Shown here piece by piece: positions 40,033 to 47,665 of a DNA stretch of 51,083 nt. The DNA is taken from IMG/VR virus record IMGVR_UViG_3300049255_000280, positions 1 through 51,083 of that record. One strand, 5' to 3'. The stretch is from a virus. The first letter of the stretch is position 1, and the number at the start of each line of letters is the position of its first letter. The notes beneath the pieces were generated by a model. The model had not been told where the DNA came from and did not search any database. It worked only from the letters and a program-made list of their open reading frames with translations. The translations under genes and the position numbers were made by a program.

Positions 40033-40728
40033 ATGCCCCAGGAACTTGTCAAAAGCATCGGTGCGCCTCTCGCGCTCACCATGCCCGAAGAAGAACGCAA
40101 GGAGGTCATGGCGGCGTTTGCCGTCAACTGCGCGAGTGGCAGCATCACGGAGTTCGATCTGCCCCGCATCAAAGTGGCCTCCGGAACAGCCCTCTGGCTG
40201 ATTCCCGATCTGGAGGGCGACACCACGGCTCCGGCCATCGAGGGCGTCGTTGTTCACGCCCGCGACAACCGGACCTATTACAAATCCAAGGACGCGGGGA
40301 ACGTGCCGCCCGACTGCTCGTCGCGCGATGGCCTCACCGGCTCCGGCACGCCAGGGGGCGACTGCTCGTCGTGCCCCCTGGCGCAGTGGGACTCCGCGCA
40401 GGATGGCGGCGAGGGCCAGGCGTGTAAGCAGTCGAAGCAGTTGTTCATGCTGCGTGGCACGTCGATGCTGCCGGAGGTCGTCTCGATCCCGCCGACCAGC
40501 CTCAAGGCGGTGCGTCAGTTCTTCCTGAAGCTCGTTACGCAACGGGTGCCGTACCACCACTGCATCCTGCGGATCGAGTTGGAGAAGGCGCAGAACGCGC
40601 AGGGCAAGCCTTACGGCAAGGCCGCGCTGAAGTTCGTGCGGAAGCTCTCGCCCGCGGAGATCGCCAACGCCGAGCACATGCGCCAGTTCGCGCAGACGTT
40701 CGCCGAGCGCGTGACGCCGGAGAAGTAG
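40033..40728 (+). CDS. Cys-rich phage protein with zinc-binding centre
   Basis: A 231-residue protein. Residues about 95-135 hold CSSRDGLTGSGTPGGDCSSCP and then ACKQSKQLFML, a Cys set suited to zinc binding; the rest is alpha-beta (VVSIPPTSLKAVRQFFLKLV, GKAALKFVRKLSPAEIANAE). I recall the pattern from conserved phage proteins of replication modules, function unknown. AAAAGGAGAG lies upstream. It could act on single-stranded DNA, but that is inference. Confidence 0.6.
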   Translation: MPQELVKSIGAPLALTMPEEERKEVMAAFAVNCASGSITEFDLPRIKVASGTALWLIPDLEGDTTAPAIEGVVVHARDNRTYYKSKDAGNVPPDCSSRDGLTGSGTPGGDCSSCPLAQWDSAQDGGEGQACKQSKQLFMLRGTSMLPEVVSIPPTSLKAVRQFFLKLVTQRVPYHHCILRIELEKAQNAQGKPYGKAALKFVRKLSPAEIANAEHMRQFAQTFAERVTPEK

Positions 40729-40734
40729 AACGCT

Positions 40735-41067
40735 ATGTTCCCTGAAACGATCCTGCAACTCAACAACGGTGCGGCGGTAGCGGAGCTGTCTGCCGCGCTG
40801 GCCAAGGTTCTTGCCGCCGTGCGGGAATCTGGCAAGGCCGGTTCGATCACGTTCACCGTGACGGTGAAGCCCGCGTCCAAGGGCGTCACCAACGTGGTGA
40901 TGGTCGAGTCGCAGATCAAAACGAAACTGCCCGAGCCCGAGCGCGGCATGACGGTCTTCTACCTGACCGAGGACAACCGCCTCGTGCGCAACGACCCGCG
41001 TCAGCAGCAGCTTCCACTTCGGGTCGTGGAAATCGAGCAGGCCAACGAACTCAAGGAGGTCATTTAA
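40735..41067 (+). CDS. Conserved phage hypothetical protein
   Basis: A 110-residue protein starting MFPETILQLNNGAAVAELSA, with an amphipathic helix (AKVLAAVRESGK), then beta strands (SITFTVTVKPAS, VVMVESQIKTKLP) and a tail. It is encoded between the Cys-rich protein and the DUF2303 protein, a common phage neighbourhood. Function unknown. Confidence 0.6.
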   Translation: MFPETILQLNNGAAVAELSAALAKVLAAVRESGKAGSITFTVTVKPASKGVTNVVMVESQIKTKLPEPERGMTVFYLTEDNRLVRNDPRQQQLPLRVVEIEQANELKEVI

Positions 41068-41069
41068 TC

Positions 41070-41933
41070 GTGTCCCGTACTCAGTACCCGTACGACAACA
41101 GCACCGGCCCCACCGTCATCGGCGACGTGGCGGCGGCCCTGGCGGCGGGCGGCGCCCTCGGTGAGCCGCGCACGCCGATGGAGCTTCCCGATCCGGCCGG
41201 CGGCCAGCCCGGCGTTTACACTGTGGTCCCCAAGGATTACAAGGTCGAGGACCTGGAACCCTTCCTGCCGCGCCCGCTGCGGATCGATCAGGACGTGACG
41301 CTCCAGGACACCGACTCTTTTATCGGTTACGTGAAGGAGTTCATGACCGGCGCCACGCTGATCTTCTTCGACGTGCAGACCGAGATCTTCAAGGCGGCCT
41401 TCGAGTACCACGAGATCGGCAAGCCCTCGTGGAACGAGCACACCGCCAGCTTCAAACCGCGCCGGAGCGTCGAGTTCCAGACGTGGATGGACTCCAACCG
41501 CAAGCAGATGACCCAGGTGGAGTTCGCCCGGTTCCTGGAGGAGAACCTGCCGGATATCGTGGAGCCGCCCGCCGCGGAATTACTCCAGATCGCGCTCACC
41601 TTCGAGGCCAAGAAGTCGGTGGAGTTTTCCTCCGGCGTGCGCCTGGCCAACGGGCAGATCCAGTTCCAGTACGACGAGGTGGTGCGCGGCACCGCGCAGA
41701 AGGGCACCATCGAAATCCCCGAGAAGTTCGTTCTCGGGATTCCCATCCACGTGAACGGCCCGGCGTACCGCATCGACGTGCGGCTGCGCTGGCGGCTCCA
41801 GGAGGGCAAGGTCGTGTTCTGGTACGAGGTCGTGCGGCCTCACCGTTTCATCGAGCACGCGCTCAAGGAGATCAGCCAGCGCATCGCGAACGAGACGGGT
41901 GTGCCCCTTCTCGCGGGGAGCATGGACGAGTAG
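41070..41933 (+). CDS. DUF2303 protein
   Basis: A 287-residue protein from a GTG. The pattern TDSFIGYVKEFMTGATLIFF, PSWNEHTASFKPRRSVEFQT and DSNRKQMTQVEFARFLEEN is that of DUF2303 phage proteins, found next to recombination and replication genes. Function is unknown. No membrane or signal segments. Followed by about 108 bases of GC-rich non-coding sequence. Confidence 0.75.
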   Translation: MSRTQYPYDNSTGPTVIGDVAAALAAGGALGEPRTPMELPDPAGGQPGVYTVVPKDYKVEDLEPFLPRPLRIDQDVTLQDTDSFIGYVKEFMTGATLIFFDVQTEIFKAAFEYHEIGKPSWNEHTASFKPRRSVEFQTWMDSNRKQMTQVEFARFLEENLPDIVEPPAAELLQIALTFEAKKSVEFSSGVRLANGQIQFQYDEVVRGTAQKGTIEIPEKFVLGIPIHVNGPAYRIDVRLRWRLQEGKVVFWYEVVRPHRFIEHALKEISQRIANETGVPLLAGSMDE

Positions 41934-42041
41934 CCAGGCCGGGCGGGCGGGAGGGGAGTTAGGAGCCGCCCCGTTAAAAGACCGAAGTCCGACACGGCAC
42001 CAGCCCGGCGCCCGCCCCAACTCCAACACAAGGACAACACC

Positions 42042-42356
42042 ATGAATAAGACGAAGGCAACGCAGAAGACGAAGACGGGCGCGACCGAGAAAGGAGCCCA
42101 CGATCCCATCATCAGCGTCGCGACCTCCTGGTGCGCCGAGCACGATGTACCCACGCGCGTAATGCCCGAGCACACCATGCGGCTCATCGAGAGCGCGGGA
42201 CTGCTGGACCACGCCATCGCGGAGGCTGGCGGACGGGACAAGGTGCCGGAGGCGGTGCTGCTGTACCGCGAACTGCTGCACGAGGCGGCGCTGGCGACGG
42301 CGATGCACGGGCTGAAGCGGGCCATCCTTGGCCTGTACGGCGAAGCGGGACGGTAG
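42042..42356 (+). CDS. Hypothetical phage protein
   Basis: A 104-residue protein with a Lys/Thr-rich start (KATQKTKTGATEKG) and a folded part with helices (TMRLIESAGLLDHAIAEAGG, ALATAMHGLKRAILGLYGE). There is no recognised family. It follows a 108-base GC-rich gap and is followed after 10 bases by a ParB-like gene. Confidence 0.5.
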   Translation: MNKTKATQKTKTGATEKGAHDPIISVATSWCAEHDVPTRVMPEHTMRLIESAGLLDHAIAEAGGRDKVPEAVLLYRELLHEAALATAMHGLKRAILGLYGEAGR

Positions 42357-42366
42357 GAGCACCGCC

Positions 42367-43281
42367 GTGGCCGATACCAAACCCGACTATGGCATGCCGG
42401 TTCACCCGGTCTGTGACCTGTTCCCCCTGATGGATGCCAAGTCGCTGGCAGGGTTGGCAGGCGATATCAAAGCCAACGGCCTCGTCAATGCAATTGTGCT
42501 TCACGAAGGTCAGATCGTGGACGGCCGCAATCGGCTCCTGGCGTGTCGCAGTGCTGGCATCGAACCCCGTTTCGTCCAGTGGTGCGAAATCTACACAGGC
42601 CCAATGCCCATCGATGGATGGATCTGGAGTCTGAATGTTGAGCGCCGACACCTTACGCCAGATCAGATTGCATGGGCGATTGTGCAGCGCCGGGCATGGC
42701 AGGAGGAGCAGGCTGCGCGCAAGCGGAAGGTTGACGCCGGGAAGCAGTTCCACAAGGGCAGCCCAAAGGTTCCGGTGGAAGCACCGGAACCTTTGCCGAG
42801 GCCGAAAGGCGAGATCCGCGAAATCCTCGCGCAGGAAGCTGGCATAAGCACAAACAAAATCCGGCAAGCCCTTGAGGTCCAGAAGCTTGCTCAACGGCAA
42901 GTTGTCGGGCCGGAAACGGCCGACCAACTCAGACAGGGCACGGTCAAGCTACATGAGGTTTTGAAACAAGCCCGCCCTAACGTCGCCACGGTCGTTGTCG
43001 ATCAGCCCCAGCGCGCGCCTGCGCTTGTGCAGGAAGAAGCCAACAGCAATACGCCGACGAGCCGGCACGATGCCCCCTCGAAGCGCAGGTTGACCGATGC
43101 ACTGTCGCAGATTCGGGGCCATTGCCGTGGGCTGTTGGAATTAGATGCTTCTGCCATTCGTCGCGCATGCACGGCAGAAGAGACCGAAACCTGGGCTGAG
43201 ATTGCCCACAACGCCGCCAAAGACCTCCGGTTGTTCAGCCGCAGGCTTACGGCGGCAACTGCAACGGAGGACAAAAAGTGA
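42367..43281 (+). CDS. ParB/RepB-like DNA-binding protein
   Basis: A 304-residue protein from a GTG with AGGAG 8 nt upstream. The N-terminal ParB-type nuclease-like domain has LAGDIKANGLVNAIVLHEG, DGRNRLLACRSAGIEPRF and LNVERRHLTPDQIAWAIVQR. A helix-turn-helix-like part follows (AQEAGISTNKIRQALEV) and then a Pro/Ser-rich linker and a C-terminal helix. It may be a partition or regulatory factor. Composition is slightly less GC-rich than its neighbours. It overlaps the next gene by 4 bases. Confidence 0.65.
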   Translation: MADTKPDYGMPVHPVCDLFPLMDAKSLAGLAGDIKANGLVNAIVLHEGQIVDGRNRLLACRSAGIEPRFVQWCEIYTGPMPIDGWIWSLNVERRHLTPDQIAWAIVQRRAWQEEQAARKRKVDAGKQFHKGSPKVPVEAPEPLPRPKGEIREILAQEAGISTNKIRQALEVQKLAQRQVVGPETADQLRQGTVKLHEVLKQARPNVATVVVDQPQRAPALVQEEANSNTPTSRHDAPSKRRLTDALSQIRGHCRGLLELDASAIRRACTAEETETWAEIAHNAAKDLRLFSRRLTAATATEDKK

Positions 43282-44063
43282 CGAAACCGAAATCGAAGAT
43301 GCTGCGGGTGCGCGCACAGGAGTTGCGCATTCATCAGTTCGCGCAGCGGGACATTCTTCCCTCGAAGCAAAAGAAACTGATCGAGGAACTGGATTTGGAC
43401 GCGCTCGGCGTGTTTCATGCCGTCCAGTACGAGATCAATGGCGAACTGGCGTTGTGGGTAATCGATGGCCAGCACCGATTGAGTGCGTTGATGGCGCACG
43501 GCTTCGGGGAATGGTTCGTGGACGTCAAGGTTCACCTTGACATCACCGACGATGCGCACGCCTCCGCTCTGTTTCTGAAGTTGAACGACCGCTCAGTTGT
43601 GTGCCCCTACGACAAATTCAAGAACGAGGTTACTGCGGGAGACCAAGTAGCGCGCGGGGTTCGCGACCTCGTGGTGGCGCACGGCATCAGGGTGGCGAAG
43701 GAGCCCGGGGATGGGAAAGTGCGCTGCGTCATGTCCATGAAGCGAGTGTACGGGTTCGATAGCGGCGCAAGCCTCGGACGAACGCTCGACACCATCATTG
43801 CGGCTTGGGGACGGACAGAAACGGCGATGGACGGAAAGATTATCGAGGGCCTCGGTTTGTTGTTTAAGGCCTATGGCAACGTGATCGATCACGCCGCGCT
43901 CACGAAAAAGCTGGCCAAGTATCCTGGCGGCGCACCGGCTGTGCTTGGGGATGCCAGGGGGCTGAGGACCCACCGCTCCGGTGCGGTGGCGCGCTGCGTG
44001 GCCGAGATAATCATCGACGTCTACAACACGGGACGTAGAAGTGGAAAGTTGGACCCCCTTTAG
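43278..44063 (+). CDS. ParB-like/DGQHR-type domain protein
   Basis: A 261-residue protein starting MTKPKSKMLRVRAQELRIHQ. The motif WVIDGQHRLSALMAHG near residue 61 is characteristic of the DGQHR/ParB-like (DUF6551-type) family. In such proteins the loop resembles the ParB nuclease motif GxxR. The rest is helical. With the preceding ParB-like gene it forms a pair on a GTGA overlap. Function unknown; DNA-related by analogy. Confidence 0.65.
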   Translation: MTKPKSKMLRVRAQELRIHQFAQRDILPSKQKKLIEELDLDALGVFHAVQYEINGELALWVIDGQHRLSALMAHGFGEWFVDVKVHLDITDDAHASALFLKLNDRSVVCPYDKFKNEVTAGDQVARGVRDLVVAHGIRVAKEPGDGKVRCVMSMKRVYGFDSGASLGRTLDTIIAAWGRTETAMDGKIIEGLGLLFKAYGNVIDHAALTKKLAKYPGGAPAVLGDARGLRTHRSGAVARCVAEIIIDVYNTGRRSGKLDPL

Positions 44064-44081
44064 GCCGGAGGGGAAGTAGCC

Positions 44082-44291
44082 ATGGTCATCTCGCTTTGGC
44101 ATTCCCTCCTGTCCTCCGGCCACAAGTGGGGATTCCCCCGCCGTTGGCGGGAGTTCGACGGCCAGCGCAACGTGGACGTGCAGACCTGTACGATGTGCGG
44201 CGCGCGGCGGATCTCGCCGGTGCAGTTCGGGCCGGCGGCAACCGCGCCTGCGCGCCGCGACCGGCAGCATCTCTCGGAGGTGCAGGCGTGA
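44082..44291 (+). CDS. Small Cys-containing hypothetical protein
   Basis: A 69-residue protein starting MVISLWHSLLSSGHKWGFPR, with CTMCGARR near residue 36, a half zinc ribbon. Its final bases overlap the next gene (GTGA). It is not clear whether it is functional alone; the second CxxC needed for a ribbon is missing. It precedes the VRR-NUC nuclease gene. Confidence 0.4.
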   Translation: MVISLWHSLLSSGHKWGFPRRWREFDGQRNVDVQTCTMCGARRISPVQFGPAATAPARRDRQHLSEVQA

Positions 44292-44728
44292 ACCAGCCCC
44301 CGTTGGAGAAGGTCATCGTGTCGCGGATCGTCGCGACGCTCAAGAAGGTGCCAGGCCTGGTGGTCCGCAAGCGCCACGGCACAGTCATGGGTATGGCGGG
44401 CGATCCGGACCTGTACGGCAGTTATCGCGGGCGTCACTTCGAGATCGAGGTCAAGAGGCCCTTCGATTCGAAGTCGCAGTTGACGAAGCTCCAGGTTCAG
44501 CGCCAGGAGGAGTGGCGCCTCAACGGCAACGCGATCGTCGGCGTGGCGAGGAGTCCCGAAGAGGCGCTCGCCATTCTCGGGATCAGCACGGCGCGGCCGG
44601 AGTCGTACTGGCTTTGCCTCGGCTGCCGCGACTATATGTGGCGCGGCCATGAAGCGCCGGCCCGCTGTCCTCGGTGCGGGCATCGCCACTTCGAGGAGCG
44701 TCCGCAGAGGACGACGGCGACCGCATGA
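44288..44728 (+). CDS. VRR-NUC nuclease with C-terminal zinc ribbon
   Basis: A 146-residue protein from a GTG. Residues about 22-75 form a VRR-NUC endonuclease: VVRKRHGTVMGMAGDPDLYG, then HFEIEVKRPFD (the ExK catalytic pair) and LTKLQVQRQEEWRLNGN. The C-terminal part holds CLGCRDYMW and CPRCGHRH, a zinc ribbon. Such phage nucleases cut branched DNA or act in recombination. It overlaps the previous gene by 4 bases. Confidence 0.8.
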   Translation: MNQPPLEKVIVSRIVATLKKVPGLVVRKRHGTVMGMAGDPDLYGSYRGRHFEIEVKRPFDSKSQLTKLQVQRQEEWRLNGNAIVGVARSPEEALAILGISTARPESYWLCLGCRDYMWRGHEAPARCPRCGHRHFEERPQRTTATA

Positions 44729-44735
44729 TTTACGG

Positions 44736-44855
44736 GGCATCTACTCCGGCATCGAGGCCGCCACGCTGACGGTCCACGCGGTAAGGCGATTGGCAGCTCG
44801 ATGGCCGTGCCGGGTAATGGAGTACGTGGACCACGTGCTCAAGGAGGCGGCATGA
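44736..44855 (+). pseudogene. Relic of a phage cytosine-5 DNA methyltransferase
   Basis: One frame gives GIYSGIEAATLTVHA, the N-terminal SAM-binding motif of Dcm-type phage enzymes (SGIEAAT). A second frame at 44780-44812 gives GKAIGSSMAVP, and the first frame resumes with VMEYVDHVLKEAA to a stop at 44855; Dcm C-termini end in KALGNSMAVPVM-type sequence. An extra G near 44813 breaks the join, and the catalytic centre (PCQ) is deleted. The remnant overlaps the next gene start. Confidence 0.65.
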
Positions 44856-45019
44856 TCTGCCCGGCGTGTGGGGAGGCCGAATTGCGCTTCCGCGAGCACG
44901 ACAGCATCGAGAAGCACGGATTGGAGTGCGGGCCGTACGAGCACTTCCACGACGAGTGGTGGGAGTGTCCGGAGTGCGGCGATTGGTTCACCGAGAAGGA
45001 ATTGGAGGCGTTGTCGTGA
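44852..45019 (+). CDS. Small zinc-ribbon protein
   Basis: A 55-residue protein with CPACGEAELRF, then LECGPYEHFHDEWWE and CPECGDWFTEKE, the two Cys pairs of a zinc ribbon. AAGGAGG at 44841-44847 is 4 nt before the ATG. It starts within the relic methyltransferase end and overlaps the next gene (GTGA). Function unknown. Confidence 0.6.
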   Translation: MICPACGEAELRFREHDSIEKHGLECGPYEHFHDEWWECPECGDWFTEKELEALS

Positions 45020-45297
45020 TTTACGATCGCGAGGCGTTGCGCCAGTATCGCGAGGAGCAGCAGCAGGCAGGGGGGCGCCAGGCAAGCGGGGCCGACCTGC
45101 TCGCTCAGATCGCCGCCGACGCGCCGATGGACGACGCCACTGTCACCGTGTGGAACGGCGAGCGGTGGGTCGCGTGGGACACGTGGCTGGCGACGGCGCC
45201 GATCATCATCGAGGACGCGCCGATCACGGAATTGAAAGCAGCACCCGCTCCGGCCTCGCGTCCGCGCGGCTCGAACGACCAGAAGGCATTGTGGTGA
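45016..45297 (+). CDS. Small hypothetical protein
   Basis: A 93-residue protein starting MIYDREALRQYREEQQQAGG from a GTG that overlaps the previous stop. It has a helical N-terminus, then VTVWNGERWVAWDTWLATAP and a Pro-rich tail. No family is recognised. It is coupled to the next gene by GTGA. Confidence 0.5.
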   Translation: MIYDREALRQYREEQQQAGGRQASGADLLAQIAADAPMDDATVTVWNGERWVAWDTWLATAPIIIEDAPITELKAAPAPASRPRGSNDQKALW

Positions 45298-45302
45298 ATT
45301 CA

Positions 45303-45836
45303 ATGGCGAACTATTTCCGCACTCATACCGGGCGACACGTTGATCTCTTTGATCCCAAGGCCAGCGAGATCAGCATCTTCGATATCGCCCGCTCGCTCTC
45401 GCAACTCTGCCGGTTCCTTGGCCACACCACGAAGTTCTATTCCGTGGCACAGCACTCGGTCCTCGTGAGCCAGTTGGTGCCCAAGGAGGACGCCCTGTGG
45501 GGTCTCCTTCACGACGCCAGCGAGGCGTACACGGGCGATCTGCCCCGCCCGTTCAAAGCGCTCCACGAGATGCTGCAGTACCGCGTCGCGGAGGTCCGGC
45601 TGATGGTCACGATCTGCGACCGCTACAAGCTGCGGCCGGAGATGCCGCGCACCGTGGAACTTGCCGACCGGGCGATGCTCGCGACCGAGTTCCGCGACGT
45701 GACTTCGGTGGACGACACCAAGTGGATTATCGCGGAGTGCGGTCTGCCGCCTCTACTGCATCTCACGATCGAGCCGTGGCTCCCTAAGGTCGCCGAGACG
45801 CGGTTCCTGGATCGCTTCACGGAGTTGACCGCATGA
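45303..45836 (+). CDS. HD-domain nucleotide phosphohydrolase, YfbR-like
   Basis: A 177-residue protein from ATG 45303; a GTG at 45294 would add 3 residues. HD residues are visible as His51 in AQHSVLVSQLV and the HD pair in WGLLHDASEAYTGDLPRPF (70-71), with a late Asp in ELADRAMLATE near 135. This layout matches YfbR-type 5'-deoxynucleotidases. It may adjust the nucleotide pool during replication. It overlaps the primase gene by 4 bases. Confidence 0.8.
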   Translation: MANYFRTHTGRHVDLFDPKASEISIFDIARSLSQLCRFLGHTTKFYSVAQHSVLVSQLVPKEDALWGLLHDASEAYTGDLPRPFKALHEMLQYRVAEVRLMVTICDRYKLRPEMPRTVELADRAMLATEFRDVTSVDDTKWIIAECGLPPLLHLTIEPWLPKVAETRFLDRFTELTA

Positions 45837-47665
45837 CGCCCAAGGAGTTCCTGGATCTCCTCTGGGGCGCGAAGCCCGAGGAGCAGCACGTTCTGCTGTG
45901 GACGTGGCCGGATAGGCGCTCGCACTGGTTTCTCGACGTGTCCAAGGCGGGCGAGTTCGCCGCCGGCATCGGCCAGCAGAAGGATGTGTACGTGGGCGTC
46001 GGCTGCTCCAAGAATCAGTACGGGCCGGCGCGGCGGGCCAAGTCCGAGGAGATCACCGGCCTCTGCGGGATCGGAACCGATCTCGACCTGCTGTCCGAGG
46101 CTCACAAGAAGGCGCTCCCGACGACCGTGGACGAGGCGCTCACGATACTGCCGCCGGGGCTGCCTCCGTCGATCATGGCGTCCACCGGCAACGGTGTGCA
46201 TCCCTGGTGGCTGTTCAAGGAGCCTCTGATCTTTGACAACGACGCGGAGCGCCAGGCGGCGGCGCGCGTCCTGGCACGCTGGCACAAGATGCTGGAGCGC
46301 AATGCCGCCGCCCATGGGTGGGTGTACGACAAACTCGCGGACCTCGCGCGCATCCTGCGCATCCCCGGCACGCGGAATCTGAAGGACCCGGCCAACCCGA
46401 AGGACGTGACGATCCTGTCCGTGACCGACCGTCGCTACAACCTCTCGGACATCGAGGAGTTTCTTGGCCCCGATGTTGGGGACCTGGAGTCCAGAGACCA
46501 GCGCGCTTTGCCCCCCGACTGGAAGCAGGGGTTCAACCACAAGACGCTCGTCGTCGATCTCCGGCAGCGCATCTCCCAGGACCGCATCGACGGCTGGATG
46601 CGCGAGGACATGCGCTTCCGCAACACGTGGCTCCGGCAGCGCCACGACCTGGAGGACCAGAGCCAGAGCGGTTACGACCTGGCGCTCGCCTGCTTTGGCG
46701 TGGACGCGGGCCTCTCCGAGCAGGAGATCATCACGTTGATCATCCACCACCGCAGCATGTACGCCCGCACCCATCGCACGAAGGTCGATTACTTCGAGCG
46801 GACTATCGCCAAGGCCATGCGCAAGACTGGCGGCGTTCCCGCCCCCCTGACCGCCGAGGAGGCCGACAAGGCCATCGCCGACGAGATTGCCAAGGATCAC
46901 GGCCCCGTGGGAGACACCGCCTTCACCGACGCGGCCGCCAGCCCGCCGCCCGCGACCGGGCCGGTTGCGCCACAGGCCGCCCCCGTTGCGCCAGCCGTAC
47001 CGCCCGCCGTCAATAGCGCCGCGAGGGAGTTGCCGCCCGAAGAGAAGGATAAGCTCTGCGCCGAAGTCGCCCAACTCTTCCGGACGCCCATCGTGAAGTT
47101 CCGCAAGATCAAGGGCAAGGAGCCGACCTACCAGATTGTGCTCGCCGATGACAGCGTGATCGACATCGCCGGGTTCGGCAAGTTCACCAACCAGCAGGCC
47201 ATCTATGAGGCCATCGGCAACGCGACCAACGAGCCGATCCCGCATTTCAAGCCCGCGCTGTGGGAGGAGGTGAAGCGGCGCATGCTGAAGGCCTGTTACA
47301 TCGAGGAGCCGACCGACGAGGAGGACCTCGTGCGCGGCGCCCGCATGCACATCGAGAACTATCTGCGGGAGACGGGGTTCATCGCGTCCATCCCCGACGA
47401 GAGCGTTCAGGATCAGCGCAAACCGGTCATCCTCGATGACGGGCGGATCGCCGTCTCGACGATCGATTTGCAGGCGTACCTGCTGAAGACCACGTGCGAG
47501 AAGATCCCCCGCCGCCTGGTCGCATCCATGCTGGTCGCTGTCGGCGGTACCAAGCACCGCGTGTGCGGTCAGGGATTCGACCAGATCCGCCGCGCCCTCC
47601 CGTACCCTGAGTTCGATCCGAAGAAGATCCGTCCCGAGGAGGCGGCCCATGCCGTTGTCAACTGA
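45833..47665 (+). CDS. Primase-polymerase (AEP-like)
   Basis: A 610-residue protein. The archaeo-eukaryotic primase core is visible: IGTDLDLLSEAH (metal-binding Asp83 and Asp85), STGNGVHPWWLF (residues 117-128, GxGxH motif), and KLADLARILRIPGTRNLKDP near 167-186 (Asp and the PGTRN motif). After a linker rich in Pro/Ala come helical C-terminal domains, possibly for helicase binding. It would prime phage DNA replication. No polymerase gene is visible, so host polymerase is likely. It overlaps the next helicase by 17 bases. Confidence 0.75.
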   Translation: MTPKEFLDLLWGAKPEEQHVLLWTWPDRRSHWFLDVSKAGEFAAGIGQQKDVYVGVGCSKNQYGPARRAKSEEITGLCGIGTDLDLLSEAHKKALPTTVDEALTILPPGLPPSIMASTGNGVHPWWLFKEPLIFDNDAERQAAARVLARWHKMLERNAAAHGWVYDKLADLARILRIPGTRNLKDPANPKDVTILSVTDRRYNLSDIEEFLGPDVGDLESRDQRALPPDWKQGFNHKTLVVDLRQRISQDRIDGWMREDMRFRNTWLRQRHDLEDQSQSGYDLALACFGVDAGLSEQEIITLIIHHRSMYARTHRTKVDYFERTIAKAMRKTGGVPAPLTAEEADKAIADEIAKDHGPVGDTAFTDAAASPPPATGPVAPQAAPVAPAVPPAVNSAARELPPEEKDKLCAEVAQLFRTPIVKFRKIKGKEPTYQIVLADDSVIDIAGFGKFTNQQAIYEAIGNATNEPIPHFKPALWEEVKRRMLKACYIEEPTDEEDLVRGARMHIENYLRETGFIASIPDESVQDQRKPVILDDGRIAVSTIDLQAYLLKTTCEKIPRRLVASMLVAVGGTKHRVCGQGFDQIRRALPYPEFDPKKIRPEEAAHAVVN

